Assembly (NCBI RefSeq): GCF_002440635.1
Contig: NZ_DJUW01000016.1
Span: forward strand, 49,052-113,051
DNA from: Novosphingobium sp. UBA6272
GTDB lineage: Bacteria; Pseudomonadota; Alphaproteobacteria; Sphingomonadales; Sphingomonadaceae
Length of the DNA stretch: 64,000 nt
Reading direction: 5' to 3'
Positions 1 to 12,572 of the stretch are shown piece after piece. Below the pieces are notes generated by a model. That model was not told the DNA's origin. It saw nothing but the letters and a program-made list of their open reading frames with translations, and made no database searches. The position numbers and the translations under genes were made by a program. Position 1 is the stretch's first letter; every line of letters starts with the position of its first letter.

Positions 1-84
1 CAGGCCCAGCACTGCCTGAAGCAGCACCTTGCCACGACGATCGTGCGCCGCTTCCTCTTCCAGTCCCTGATCGTAGTCGCTCAT
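1..84 (-). CDS. N-terminal fragment of unidentified protein
   Basis: Only the first 28 codons lie in the window; the gene runs off the left edge. The ATG at 84 is preceded by a strong purine-rich ribosome site (GGGAGGGGG a few bases upstream). The peptide starts MSDYDQGLEEEAAHDRRGK and then turns hydrophobic (VLLQAVLGL), which could be the start of a membrane segment. It lies 15 bases downstream of the phosphoribosyltransferase stop on the same strand, so it is probably the third gene of that operon. I do not recognise the family. Confidence 0.55.
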   Translation of the reverse strand, partial: MSDYDQGLEEEAAHDRRGKVLLQAVLGL

Positions 85-99
85 GCCCCCTCCCGCTGC

Positions 100-4452
<4,353 letters not shown>

Positions 4453-4456
<4 letters not shown>

Positions 4457-4995
4457 AGATCCTCGGCCTGTTCCGCCACGCGAAGTCCGATTGGCAAGAT
4501 CCGCGCGCCCGCGATTTCGATCGCCCGCTCAACGCGCGCGGACGCAAGGGCGCGGCGGTGATGGGCCGGCACGTGCGCGATCACGGGGTGCGCTGGGACC
4601 GGATGATTTCCTCCCCCGCAATCCGCTGCGCCGAAACGATCGAGATCGCCTGCGAGGCCGCGGGCCGCCCGGTCGCGGTCAACTGGGACCGGCGGATCTA
4701 CCTCGCCAGCAGCGCGACCCTCGCCGATTTGCTGCGCGAGACCGAGGGCGATCCCAAGTCCGTGATGATGGTCGGCCACAATCCGGGTCTCGAAGACCTG
4801 ATCTTCGACCTGGTCCCCGACGATGGCTCCAGCCCGCTGCGCGACGTGGTCGAGGTCAAGTTCCCCACCGCAAGCTTCGCGGTGCTGGAACTCGACATCG
4901 ACAAATGGTCTGACCTCAAGGACAATTGCGGACGGCTGGTCCACCTGACCCGCCCGCGCGATCTCGATCCGGAGCTTGGCCCCGGATCGAGCTGA
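4453..4995 (+). CDS. SixA-like histidine phosphatase family protein
   Basis: This 180-residue member of the histidine phosphatase superfamily begins MKILGLFRHAKSDW. The RHA(K) motif at residues 8-11 carries the catalytic histidine, and the second histidine is in MMVGHNPGLEDL. The RHAKSDW signature and small size resemble SixA-type phosphohistidine phosphatases. The TTG start is contained in TTGA shared with the helicase stop, so translation is coupled to the helicase gene. Its target is unknown; nothing in the window is an obvious phosphohistidine substrate. The 3' end converges on the aldehyde dehydrogenase gene with four bases between the stops. Confidence 0.87.
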
Positions 4996-4999
4996 TAGT

Positions 5000-6433
5000 T
5001 CAGGCCTGATGGATCGCCTTGGTTACCAGATAGCTGTCCATGCCTTCCATCCCGCCTTCGCTGCCAAAGCCGGAATCCTTGACCCCGCCGAACGGCGCAT
5101 CGGCAACGCTGATCGCGAAGGTGTTGATCCCGACCATCCCGCTTTCAATCCCGTCGCCCAGCAGGTTGGCGGTGCGCAGGTTCTCGGTAAAGGCAAATGC
5201 GGCGAGGCCATAAGGCAGCCGGTTGGCCTTGGTCAGCGCGTCTTCCAGGTTTGAGAACGGGGCCGCCACGGCGACCGGACCGAACGGTTCGTTGTTCATG
5301 ATATCGGCGCTGTCGGGCACGTCGGCCAGCAGGGTCGGTTGGAAGAAGAAGCCGGCGTTTCCGCGCTTGCCCCCAGCCATGACCTTGGCCCCCTTGGCGG
5401 CGGCATCCTCGACCAGCGCCTCGATCGCGCCCGGGCGGCGGACATTGGCCAGTGGCCCCATCTTGCTGTCGGCATCAAGGCCGGAACCCGGGGTGACGCT
5501 TTGCGTCCGCGCCGCGAAGCCATCGACAAAGCGCTGGTAAATCGATTCCTGGACATAGAACCGGGTCGGGCTGACGCAGACCTGGCCGGCGTTGCGGAAC
5601 TTCTGCGGCACCACCATGTCGAGCGTCTTGTCCAGATCGCAATCCTCGAACACCAGCACCGGGGCGTGGCCGCCCAGTTCCATCGTCACCCGCGTCAGGC
5701 TATCCGCCGCCAGCCGCATCAGGTGTTTGCCGACCGGGGTCGATCCGGTGAAGCTGACCTTGCGGATCACCGGGCTGGCGATCAGGTGGCGGCTGACCAT
5801 GTCTGGCACCCCATGGACCAGCTGGGCAACACCAGTCGGCAGACCGGCATCGATCAGGCAGCGCATCAGCGCGCCGGTGCAGCCGGGGGTTTCCTCGGGC
5901 GGCTTGGCGATCACCGAGCAACCGACTGCCAAGGCCGGAGCCAGCTTTTTGGCCATCAGGTAGACCGGGAAATTCCAGGGGCTGAAGGTGGCGACCGGAC
6001 CGACCGGTTGACGCGTAACCAGCGAGCGCTGCCCCGTCGGGCGGACCAGGACGCGGCCATAGATCCGGCTGGCCTCTTCGGCGCACCAGTCGAAAATCTG
6101 CGCGCTGCCCATCACTTCGGCCCGGGCCTCGGCCAGGACCTTGCCCTGCTCCAGGGTCAGCAGGGTCGCGATCGAATCCGCCCGTTCGCGCAGCAGCGCC
6201 GCGGTCTTGCGCAGCACCGCTGCCCGCTGTTCGACCGGGGTCGCCTTCCACAGGGAGAAGCCGGTTTCGGCGGCGGCCAGGGCGGCATCAAGATCGGCCG
6301 GGGTAGCCAGCGGCACTTCGGCAATCGCATCGCCAGTGGCGGGATTGACCACGGGGAACAGGTCGCGGCCCTCGCCGATTTGCCAGCTGCCGTTGATGAA
6401 CAGCGCAAGATCGGCGTCGTATGTCTGCGTCAT
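5000..6433 (-). CDS. NAD(P)-dependent aldehyde dehydrogenase (succinate-semialdehyde dehydrogenase-like)
   Basis: This 477-residue cytoplasmic aldehyde dehydrogenase has the full family core: FSPWNFPVYL, the cofactor loop FTGSTPVGK, the general-base glutamate in MELGGHAP and the catalytic cysteine in GQVCVSPTR. The ending GGVKDSGFGSEGG resembles GabD-type succinate-semialdehyde dehydrogenases, so that substrate is likely but not proven. ATG at 6433 is chosen because AGGA lies about nine bases upstream; an in-frame GTG at 6448 would add five residues. No gab transaminase is adjacent. The gene stands alone behind merR and converges with the sixA-like gene. Confidence 0.88.
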   Translation of the reverse strand: MTQTYDADLALFINGSWQIGEGRDLFPVVNPATGDAIAEVPLATPADLDAALAAAETGFSLWKATPVEQRAAVLRKTAALLRERADSIATLLTLEQGKVLAEARAEVMGSAQIFDWCAEEASRIYGRVLVRPTGQRSLVTRQPVGPVATFSPWNFPVYLMAKKLAPALAVGCSVIAKPPEETPGCTGALMRCLIDAGLPTGVAQLVHGVPDMVSRHLIASPVIRKVSFTGSTPVGKHLMRLAADSLTRVTMELGGHAPVLVFEDCDLDKTLDMVVPQKFRNAGQVCVSPTRFYVQESIYQRFVDGFAARTQSVTPGSGLDADSKMGPLANVRRPGAIEALVEDAAAKGAKVMAGGKRGNAGFFFQPTLLADVPDSADIMNNEPFGPVAVAAPFSNLEDALTKANRLPYGLAAFAFTENLRTANLLGDGIESGMVGINTFAISVADAPFGGVKDSGFGSEGGMEGMDSYLVTKAIHQA

Positions 6434-6464
6434 GGAAGGGGTCCTCACTCTCGTGAGGGAGGCT

Positions 6465-6902
6465 TTAAGCCTCGTGCAGCGCGTTGACCAGTGTGGTCCG
6501 CAGCGAAATCAACCGCGCGCGCAGCGCGAAGTTGGCGCTCATTGCCGAAAGCGGCGGGGTTGCCACCGAGGCTTGTTGGGTAGGCTCGTCCACGGAAGCC
6601 GCAGCCTGACGCCCGCCGGTTTGCAGCGTCTTCTTGGCGCCTTTCAGGGTATAGCCTTCACGGTGGACCAGCCGGTCGATCGTTTCGACCAGCCGGACAT
6701 CCTCGGTCCGGTAATACCGCCGCCCGCCGCTGCGCTTGAGCGGCTTGAGCATCGGGAACTGCTCTTCCCAATAGCGCAGGACATGCTGACGGATGCCAAG
6801 CGCCTTGGCGACTTCGCCGATCGTGCGCAGGGCTTCGGGATCCTTGCCGTCGGCATAGCCCGCAGGCTGTGCCGGTCGGTCGAAGAGTCCCTCTTCGCTC
6901 AT
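6465..6902 (-). CDS. MerR-family transcriptional regulator
   Basis: This 145-residue protein has a MerR-type winged helix at residues 25-95: [20 protein letters not shown], then [17 protein letters not shown]. The C-terminal part is short and lacks cysteine pairs for metal binding, so it is not a metal sensor of the MerR or CueR type. Its ATG overlaps the ihfA stop by four bases (ATGA). The ihfA-merR pairing recurs in alphaproteobacteria. The target genes are unknown. Confidence 0.88.
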   Translation of the reverse strand: MSEEGLFDRPAQPAGYADGKDPEALRTIGEVAKALGIRQHVLRYWEEQFPMLKPLKRSGGRRYYRTEDVRLVETIDRLVHREGYTLKGAKKTLQTGGRQAAASVDEPTQQASVATPPLSAMSANFALRARLISLRTTLVNALHEA

Positions 6903-7186
6903 CCCTTGGCGATCCGCTCTTTGAGCATCTGGCTGGCCCGGAAGGTCAGCACCCGGCGCGGGGTGATCGGCACTTCGACCCCGGTCTTGGGGTTACGGCC
7001 GATCCGCTGGGCCTTGTCGCGCAGCAGGAAAGTGCCGAAACCGGAGATCTTCACACTTTCGCCGCCTTCAAGCGCGCCGCTCATGTGATCGAGAATCGAT
7101 TCCACCATCGAAAGCGATTCGGACCGTGAAAGGCCGAGCTTGCGATTGAGGGCTTCAGCCAGATCGGCTCGTGTAAGAGTAGTCAT
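6899..7186 (-). CDS. ihfA: integration host factor subunit alpha
   Basis: This 95-residue HU/IHF-family DNA-bending protein has the family core: [20 protein letters not shown] at the N-terminus, the signature [11 protein letters not shown], and the arm segment [12 protein letters not shown] with the intercalating proline. ATG at 7186 gives the usual start [14 protein letters not shown] codons upstream at 7201 and 7195 are alternatives because the only purine-rich stretch (GGAAAGG) lies close to them. With IhfB, encoded elsewhere, it bends DNA at promoters and recombination sites. It is co-transcribed with the merR gene. Confidence 0.93.
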   Translation of the reverse strand: MTTLTRADLAEALNRKLGLSRSESLSMVESILDHMSGALEGGESVKISGFGTFLLRDKAQRIGRNPKTGVEVPITPRRVLTFRASQMLKERIAKG

Positions 7187-7303
7187 GGAGCGCACCAGCA
7201 CCTTTCCATAGCCAGAGACGCGACCTCTAGATTCGCAGAGCTTACAAATTCGTCGCCAAATTGCAACGCAATCGCGCGATTACGGAAGGTTATCCGCTGT
7301 TGC

Positions 7304-8272
7304 TCAGACTCGGAGCAAGCATGCGCCCCAGGTGAAGCCACCGCCCATCGCCTCGAGCACGATCAGATCGCCTTGCTTGATCCGGCCATCACGCACCGCC
7401 GTATCAAGCGCCAAGGGCACTGATGCAGCCGAAGTGTTGGCGTGGCGGTCTACCGTCACAACCACTTTTTCCGGCGGCAAACCCAGCTTTTTGGCGGTTG
7501 CATCAAGGATCCGCTGGTTGGCCTGGTGCGGCACGACCCAATCGAGATCGGCGGGGCTGAGGCCGCATTCGGTCAGGATACTGGAAAGCACATCGGCAAG
7601 GTTGACCACCGCATGGCGGAACACCTCGCGCCCCTTCATCCTTAAGTGCCCGACGCTCTGCGTGGTCGAGGGGCCGCCATCGACATAGAGCAGCTCATTA
7701 TGCGCGCCGTCGGCATGAAGATGAGTCGCCAGTACGCCGGGGCCGTCTTCTTCCACCTCGCGCGCTTCCAGCACGACCGCCCCGGCCCCGTCGCCGAACA
7801 GCACGCAGGTGGCGCGATCGTCCCAATCGAGCAGGCGGGTCATGGTTTCGGCGCCGATCACCAGCGCGCGAGTGGCCATGCCGGTGCGGAGCATCGAATC
7901 TGCTACGCCAACGCCATAGAGAAAGCCCGAGCAGACCGCCGCGACATCGAAGGCGATCCCGCCATTGGCACCCAACGCGTCCTGGACGATCGTGGCGGTC
8001 GCCGGAAAGGTCTGGTCCGGGGTGGTCGTGGCCAGCACGATCAGCCCGATGTCCTTGCCCTCCAGACCGGCGGCTTCAAGCGCGCGGCGAGCGGCGGAGA
8101 TCGCCAGGGTCGAAGTGGTTTCCCCTTCTCCTGCGACATAACGCTGGCGGATGCCGCTGCGCTCGACGATCCATTCGTCGCTGGTATCGACGGTCTGGGC
8201 GAGTTCCAGATTGGTCACCACCCGCTGCGGCAGGGCCGAGCCGGTGCCGATCATGACCGAGCGACGGGTCAT
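7304..8272 (-). CDS. fabH: beta-ketoacyl-ACP synthase III
   Basis: This 322-residue thiolase-fold enzyme starts fatty acid synthesis by condensing an acyl-CoA with malonyl-ACP. The Cys-His-Asn triad is visible: the cysteine in [10 protein letters not shown] (about residue 114), the histidine in [10 protein letters not shown] and the asparagine in [11 protein letters not shown]. Length and the terminal [12 protein letters not shown] match the family. The start ATG overlaps the plsX stop by four bases, giving the conserved order rpmF-plsX-fabH. This couples fatty acid initiation to phospholipid precursor synthesis. Confidence 0.95.
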   Translation of the reverse strand: MTRRSVMIGTGSALPQRVVTNLELAQTVDTSDEWIVERSGIRQRYVAGEGETTSTLAISAARRALEAAGLEGKDIGLIVLATTTPDQTFPATATIVQDALGANGGIAFDVAAVCSGFLYGVGVADSMLRTGMATRALVIGAETMTRLLDWDDRATCVLFGDGAGAVVLEAREVEEDGPGVLATHLHADGAHNELLYVDGGPSTTQSVGHLRMKGREVFRHAVVNLADVLSSILTECGLSPADLDWVVPHQANQRILDATAKKLGLPPEKVVVTVDRHANTSAASVPLALDTAVRDGRIKQGDLIVLEAMGGGFTWGACLLRV

Positions 8273-9324
8273 TCGGCAGCCTTGGGAACGGAGCGCAGAT
8301 TGCCGGTGCCCAGCCGGGCCAGGTCAGCCGCAATCCGTTCTGTCAGGTTTTCCTCAAGCAGCCGCGCGGTAACCGCCACGGCATTGGCGACGCCGATCGC
8401 ATTGGCCGAGCCGTGGCTCTTCACCACCACCCCGTTGAGGCCGAGGAATACCGCACCGTTATGATTGTTGGGATCGAGGTGATGCTTGAGCAACTCGGTC
8501 GCCGGGCGCGAAACCAGGAAACCGAACTTCGAGCGGATCGAGCTGGCAAAGGCGCGGCGCAGCAGGTCCGCGACAAACCGCGCGGTGCCTTCGACGGCCT
8601 TGAGCGCGATATTGCCGGAGAAGCCGTCGGTCACCACCACGTCGACATCGCCGCGGCCGAGTTTGTCAGCCTCGACAAAGCCGTCGAACGTCATCGACAG
8701 TTCCTCGGCGGCGGCCTTGAGCTGCGCGGCAGCGGCCTGCAGATTGCCGGTGCCCTTGGTTTCTTCGGTCCCGATGTTGAGCAGCCGGACCCGCGGCGCT
8801 TCCAATCCGGTGACGATCCGCGAATAGGCCGCACCCATAATCGCGAATTGGACCAGGTTGCGGGCATCGCAATCGGTATTGGCACCGAGATCAAGCATGA
8901 CCAGATCGTTGTCGCCCAGGGTCGGCAGCAGGGCAGAGAGCGCGGGGCGATCGATCCCCGGCATGGTTCGCAGCGCCAGCTTGGCCATGGCCATCAAAGC
9001 GCCGGTGTTGCCGGCGCTGACCGCCGCCCCGGCCTCGCCGGTCTTCACTGCATTGATAGCGAGTCCCATCGAGGTGGTCTTGGCGCGGCGCAGCGCCTGG
9101 GTCGGGCGTTCATCGCCGGCGACCACATCTTCGCAATGGAGGATTTCGCTGGCCCCGCGCAGGTTGGGATGATGCTCAAGCGCATCCTTGATGCGCTGCT
9201 CATCGCCGACCAGCAGGAATTTGAATCGATCGTGGCGGCGGCGGGCCAGCGCCGCGCCTTCGATCATCACGCGCACGCCTTCATCGCCGCCCATCGCGTC
9301 AACGGCGATACGCGGCAGGCTCAT
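8269..9324 (-). CDS. plsX: phosphate acyltransferase PlsX
   Basis: This 351-residue PlsX makes acyl-phosphate from acyl-ACP for glycerol-3-phosphate acylation. The N-terminal signature [25 protein letters not shown] and DLGANTDC are characteristic of the family. It sits 24 bases downstream of rpmF and overlaps fabH (ATGA). This is the classic fatty acid/phospholipid cluster. Confidence 0.95.
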   Translation of the reverse strand: MSLPRIAVDAMGGDEGVRVMIEGAALARRRHDRFKFLLVGDEQRIKDALEHHPNLRGASEILHCEDVVAGDERPTQALRRAKTTSMGLAINAVKTGEAGAAVSAGNTGALMAMAKLALRTMPGIDRPALSALLPTLGDNDLVMLDLGANTDCDARNLVQFAIMGAAYSRIVTGLEAPRVRLLNIGTEETKGTGNLQAAAAQLKAAAEELSMTFDGFVEADKLGRGDVDVVVTDGFSGNIALKAVEGTARFVADLLRRAFASSIRSKFGFLVSRPATELLKHHLDPNNHNGAVFLGLNGVVVKSHGSANAIGVANAVAVTARLLEENLTERIAADLARLGTGNLRSVPKAAE

Positions 9325-9348
9325 GCGCGAATACTCCGGTTGAAGGGC

Positions 9349-9528
9349 TTAGAGCCCGACCGCGACGATCTCGCGCCCGTTGTAATGCCCGCAAGCACCG
9401 CACAGGTTATGGGGACGCTTCAGTTCACCGCAGTTCGGGCATTCATGGAATGCCTGGACCTTCAGCGCATCATGGCTGCGGCGCATGCCCCGCTTGGAGG
9501 GCGAAGTTTTTCTTTTGGGGACAGCCAT
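9349..9528 (-). CDS. rpmF: 50S ribosomal protein L32
   Basis: The 59-residue protein starts [20 protein letters not shown], typical of L32. It keeps a zinc-ribbon pair: CPNC at residues 30-33 and CGAC at 44-47. It is the first gene of rpmF-plsX-fabH. A promoter-like sequence lies about 85 bases upstream. Confidence 0.95.
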   Translation of the reverse strand: MAVPKRKTSPSKRGMRRSHDALKVQAFHECPNCGELKRPHNLCGACGHYNGREIVAVGL

Positions 9529-9610
9529 TGCGGCACCTGTTCCTGAAAATTGACAAAAGCTCTAGTGTGACCGCGCTCAAACCCTGGGGTCGGCGGCACG
9601 CGAAGGCGCG

Positions 9611-9638
9611 CCTATAGCGAATTCGGCACGGGTTGCAA
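9611..9638 (-). promoter_or_regulatory. predicted promoter of rpmF-plsX-fabH
   Basis: On the minus strand a -35-like TTGCAA (9633-9638) is followed after 16 bases by TATAGG (9611-9616). TTGCA with TATAGG-like elements is what I recall for strong housekeeping promoters in sphingomonads. Transcription would start near 9604 and give a leader of about 75 bases before rpmF. Not experimentally supported. Confidence 0.5.
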
Positions 9639-9683
9639 GCACGATGGCTCCGGTTTGGGGCGAAGGACGATGGGGAGAGTGGA

Positions 9684-10079
9684 ATGACTTTGATTTTACC
9701 GACAACACTATGCCTTGGCGCAGCAGCTTTGCTGATAAATTTCTGGCTCGGCTGGCGATGTGCAGAAGTCCGTTCGAGCGAGAACATCTCGGTCGGCGAC
9801 GGTGGCAACGAGAAGATGATCCGGCGGATGCGCGCTCAGGCGAATTTCATCGAGCAGACCCCGCTGATTCTCCTGGTGGTCGGACTGGTCGAAGCGGCCG
9901 GAAAAGGCGGAGTTTGGCTCGCTCCGCTGGGCGGCTTGTTTTTACTTGGTCGGATCGCTCACGCAATCGGCATGGACGGCACCTTCAAGCACGGGCGCAG
10001 TGTCGGAATGGTTATCGGCATGATTTTTCAGCTTTGCCTGGTTGTAGCCGCGGTTGGAACAGCGTTGGGCATGATCTAG
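9684..10079 (+). CDS. MAPEG-family membrane protein
   Basis: This 131-residue protein has four hydrophobic segments and resembles the MAPEG family (microsomal glutathione transferase-like). The family pattern NEKMIRRMRAQANFIEQTPL follows the first membrane helix, and GRIAHAIGM lies in the third. The start is placed at ATG 9684 because GGAGAGTGGA lies just before it; the longer frame upstream has no membrane or family features. It is divergent from rpmF and convergent with the MBL-fold gene. The substrate is unknown. Confidence 0.8.
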   Translation: MTLILPTTLCLGAAALLINFWLGWRCAEVRSSENISVGDGGNEKMIRRMRAQANFIEQTPLILLVVGLVEAAGKGGVWLAPLGGLFLLGRIAHAIGMDGTFKHGRSVGMVIGMIFQLCLVVAAVGTALGMI

Positions 10080-10083
10080 CGCG

Positions 10084-10752
10084 TCAACTCAGCGCGTAGT
10101 CGCTGACGAAACCGTTGACCTGTCGTTCCCGGCCGAATGTGCTGGTTGGCCCATGGCCGGGAATGAAGGTTACATCGTTGCCCAGCGGCCACAGCTTTTT
10201 CGTGATCGAATCGATCAGATCCTGGTGATTGCCGCGCGGGAAATCGGTCCGCCCGATCGATCCTGAAAACAGCACATCGCCCACGATCGCCAGGTGGCCT
10301 TCGGGATAGTGGAACACCACGTGACCCGGGGTGTGCCCGGGGCAGTGAATCACATCGAGCGTGGCTTCGCCGGCCGTGACAGTGTCGCCGTCGTGCAACC
10401 AGCGGTCGGGCTCGAATGTCTCGGCATGCATCCCGTATTTGCCGCCGTCCGCCGCGAGCTGCTCGATCCAGAACCGGTCGTCCTCGTGCGGGCCCTCGAT
10501 CGGCACGCCCAGTTCCCTGGAAAGGATCCCGGCCTGCCCGCAATGATCGAGGTGGCCATGGGTGATCAGCAGCTTTTCGATTGTTACGCCAACTTTGGCC
10601 ACCGCCGCCTTGAGCTTGTCGAGATCCCCACCCGGATCGACCAGCGCCCCGCGCATGGTTTTCGTGCACCACACCAGCGAGCAATTCTGTTGCAGCGGGG
10701 TAACGGGGATGATCCCGACGCGGACGGGCGGTTCGGCGGTGGTGTCGTTCAT
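10084..10752 (-). CDS. MBL-fold metallohydrolase (glyoxalase II-like)
   Basis: This 222-residue metallo-beta-lactamase-fold enzyme carries the dinuclear zinc motif THGHLDHCGQ (HxHxDH), a further histidine in CPGHTPGHV, the bridging aspartate in IVGDVLFSGSIGRTD and the last histidine in IPGHGPTS. The pattern is that of small glyoxalase II-like hydrolases of the YcbL type. Acylglutathione hydrolysis is likely but unproven. ATG 10752 is chosen because MNDTTAEPPVRV leads straight into the conserved core; a longer frame to 10788 adds nothing recognisable. Confidence 0.87.
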   Translation of the reverse strand: MNDTTAEPPVRVGIIPVTPLQQNCSLVWCTKTMRGALVDPGGDLDKLKAAVAKVGVTIEKLLITHGHLDHCGQAGILSRELGVPIEGPHEDDRFWIEQLAADGGKYGMHAETFEPDRWLHDGDTVTAGEATLDVIHCPGHTPGHVVFHYPEGHLAIVGDVLFSGSIGRTDFPRGNHQDLIDSITKKLWPLGNDVTFIPGHGPTSTFGRERQVNGFVSDYALS

Positions 10753-10808
10753 GACGCCTGATGTGGCGAGGCTTGGCGCGAAGGGCAAGGCGGGAAATGC
10801 ATTTCCAC

Positions 10809-11261
10809 CTACCCCGGCAATCCTCCAACTTGCCGCAGCGCCTCGCCCAAAGCCAGCGCAGCACTGGTGGCGAGGTTCATCGAACGGACCTCGGGCCGCA
10901 TCGGCAGGCGCAGGCGTACGTCGGCCGCCGCGACGACGTCTGCCGGCACCCCGGCGCTTTCCTTGCCGAACAGCAGGATATCGTCGGACCGAAAGGCAAA
11001 GTCATAGGGTGATTGCATGGCCTTGGTGGTGAACAGCACCAGCCGGCTGGCCCCGATCGTCGCGCGGAACGCCTCAAATCCGGCATGCCGCACCACTTCG
11101 ACATGATCGATATAGTCCATCGCGGTCCGGCGCACCCGGCGGTCGTCCCAGGCAAAACCCATCGGCTCGACCAGGTCCACCGCCGCGCCCAGGCAAGCGC
11201 CCAATCGCATTACCGCGCCGACATTGCCGGCGATCTCGGGTTCATAGAGCGCGATCCGCAT
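10809..11261 (-). CDS. trmL: tRNA (cytidine(34)-2'-O)-methyltransferase
   Basis: This 150-residue protein of the SPOUT superfamily should 2'-O-methylate the wobble base of tRNA-Leu using S-adenosylmethionine. Its start MRIALYEPEIAGNVGAVMRL and the knot motifs LLFGKESAGVP and LRLPMRPEVRSMNLATSAAL match TrmL. It begins two bases after the stop of the S24-type repressor gene, so it is likely co-transcribed with it. That is an unusual partner for a tRNA-modifying enzyme. Confidence 0.93.
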   Translation of the reverse strand: MRIALYEPEIAGNVGAVMRLGACLGAAVDLVEPMGFAWDDRRVRRTAMDYIDHVEVVRHAGFEAFRATIGASRLVLFTTKAMQSPYDFAFRSDDILLFGKESAGVPADVVAAADVRLRLPMRPEVRSMNLATSAALALGEALRQVGGLPG

Positions 11262-11263
11262 GT

Positions 11264-11914
11264 TCACAGCCGCCCGCTCTTCCACACCACCCGGCCGATC
11301 ACCTGGACCTCGTCCGGTGCCAGCTCGATCGTGCGGTAGGCGGGATTGTCGCTGACCAGCGCGACTACCCCGGGTCGGGCGAGGTCAAGCCGCTTGACCA
11401 GCAAGGCATCACCGGTGCGGACCACGTGGATCCCGTCGCGCCAGGGCCGGGGGGTGCGATCGACCAGGATCTCGTCCCCATCGCGCAGGGTCGCTTCCAT
11501 CGAATCGCCCTCGACCCGGATTGCCGAAAGCTGCGCAGGATCGAGTCCCTGTTCGCGCAGCCAGCGCGCCGCGAAGCGGAAGGCGCCGACCGGCAGTTCC
11601 TCGCCCGGCAGCAGCCCCGGTCCGGCCGAGGCGCCCAGCGGCAGGCGCGGCACATCGACCCAGTCCCCCCGCGGGGGTTTTCCGGGCAGGATTGGGGAAA
11701 TTTCCTCCGGCGCGCCGAGCTCGCCTTCCTCCACCCCGAAGAACCGGGCGAGCGTCCGCCGGTCACCCTCTTCGAGCTTGCGCGGACTGCCCTTGCGGAT
11801 GAATTGCTGAAGATAGGTCGAATTGCGGCCAATCAGCTCCGACAGGCGGGAGAGGCTGGTGCCCCGCTCACCGGCGAGTTGCAGCAGCCGGGTGCGTGGA
11901 TCGGTGTTTACCAT
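11264..11914 (-). CDS. LexA/CI-like S24-family repressor
   Basis: The 216-residue protein has an N-terminal helix-turn-helix (about residues 18-60) and a C-terminal S24 peptidase domain. The catalytic pair is visible: Ser138 in VEGDSME and Lys174 in LLVKRLD. A candidate self-cleavage bond is Ala97-Gly98 in GASAGPG. This is the layout of phage CI repressors and LexA, but the N-terminus is not LexA-like. Start ATG 11914 has no ribosome site, and a -10-like element ends six bases before it, so a leaderless transcript is likely. It faces a 62-residue Cro-like gene across a region with inverted repeats. It precedes trmL by two bases. Confidence 0.87.
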   Translation of the reverse strand: MVNTDPRTRLLQLAGERGTSLSRLSELIGRNSTYLQQFIRKGSPRKLEEGDRRTLARFFGVEEGELGAPEEISPILPGKPPRGDWVDVPRLPLGASAGPGLLPGEELPVGAFRFAARWLREQGLDPAQLSAIRVEGDSMEATLRDGDEILVDRTPRPWRDGIHVVRTGDALLVKRLDLARPGVVALVSDNPAYRTIELAPDEVQVIGRVVWKSGRL

Positions 11915-11920
11915 CAAACC

Positions 11921-11949
11921 GACATAGTCGATGTATTTCTCCTAGACAA
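11921..11949 (-). promoter_or_regulatory. predicted leaderless promoter of the S24 repressor gene
   Basis: On the minus strand TTGTCT (11944-11949) is followed after 17 bases by TATGTC (11921-11926). A start site six or seven bases further on would fall on the A of the repressor ATG. The lack of a ribosome site before that ATG fits a leaderless message, as in phage lambda cI from PRM. Confidence 0.45.
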
Positions 11950-11985
11950 GTAGGATTTCGCAGAGTTGAACAGGATTCTTCCTAC
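11940..11985. promoter_or_regulatory. candidate operator repeats between divergent regulators
   Basis: The intergenic region holds an inverted repeat TCCTAGACAAGTAGGA (11940-11955) that overlaps the repressor -35 element. A second one, AGGATTCTTCCT, is at 11972-11983. GTAGGA at 11950 and TCCTAC at 11980 also face each other, and AGTCGAT occurs twice (11926, 11986). These are the likely binding sites of one or both flanking regulators. Confidence 0.45.
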
Positions 11986-12024
11986 AGTCGATTCGCCCCC
12001 CAAGCAGAGAAAGGCCCCCACCCC

Positions 12025-12213
12025 ATGCTGATCACCCGGATCGAGCGCTTTCTGCGCGAAACCGGAATGCCGTGGACCAAGTTCGGGCGGCTTGCCGCGC
12101 ATGACCCGCGCTTTGTCCAGGATCTGCGCAACGGCCGAATGCCGCGCGATGCAACCGCGAAACGTGTGGAACATTTCATGAACATCTATCGCGAGGATTG
12201 CCGTGCAAATTGA
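12025..12213 (+). CDS. small Cro-like DNA-binding protein
   Basis: This 62-residue basic protein begins MLITRIERFLRETGMPWTKF. It reads as one compact helix-turn-helix: a GMPWTKFGRLAA turn, DPRFVQDLRNGRMP as the recognition region, then ATAKRVEHFM. It has no other domain, as in Cro or short Xre regulators. It is transcribed away from the S24 repressor. Its 3' end overlaps the next gene by 11 bases. AGAAAGG lies about 11 bases before the ATG. The role as antagonist of the repressor is inferred from arrangement. Confidence 0.7.
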   Translation: MLITRIERFLRETGMPWTKFGRLAAHDPRFVQDLRNGRMPRDATAKRVEHFMNIYREDCRAN

Positions 12214-12571
12214 TATCCCGGCCGATCAGGCCATGCTAACTGCTGCGCGCCGCAGCGCTCGCACCCCCTGGCTACCGCTGCTCTCGGCGCTGATGGAACT
12301 GGCTGGCGGCAAGGCCGAATTGCTGCGTCATGCCGAACGGAGCTGGGCCAGTGTCACCTTCTCCGGAACCCGCCACAGCGTGGTCATGGCCTTCACCGGG
12401 GCCGAGGCGGTGGCAGCGGGCGAAGCCTTTATCGAGGCCCTGCCCGACCACGAATTCTCCGTGCCCCGCCAGCTGGTGGCCGACGCCGCGGTGGTCGCGG
12501 TGGAGCACACCGCCCTGCCCGAACCGCGGCTGGAGGTGACGGCCGAACTGCTGCTGCTGGAGGACCGCTGA
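12203..12571 (+). CDS. hypothetical protein coupled to Cro-like gene
   Basis: This 122-residue soluble protein (MQIDIPADQAMLTAARRSAR) starts at GTG 12203 inside the end of the Cro-like gene, so the two are translated together. It has a hydrophobic alpha/beta pattern with VTFSGTRHSVVMAFTGAEAV in the middle and no signal peptide, membrane segment or known motif. I do not recognise a family. Its link to the divergent repressor locus is the only functional clue. Confidence 0.7.
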   Translation: MQIDIPADQAMLTAARRSARTPWLPLLSALMELAGGKAELLRHAERSWASVTFSGTRHSVVMAFTGAEAVAAGEAFIEALPDHEFSVPRQLVADAAVVAVEHTALPEPRLEVTAELLLLEDR

Positions 12572-12572
12572 C

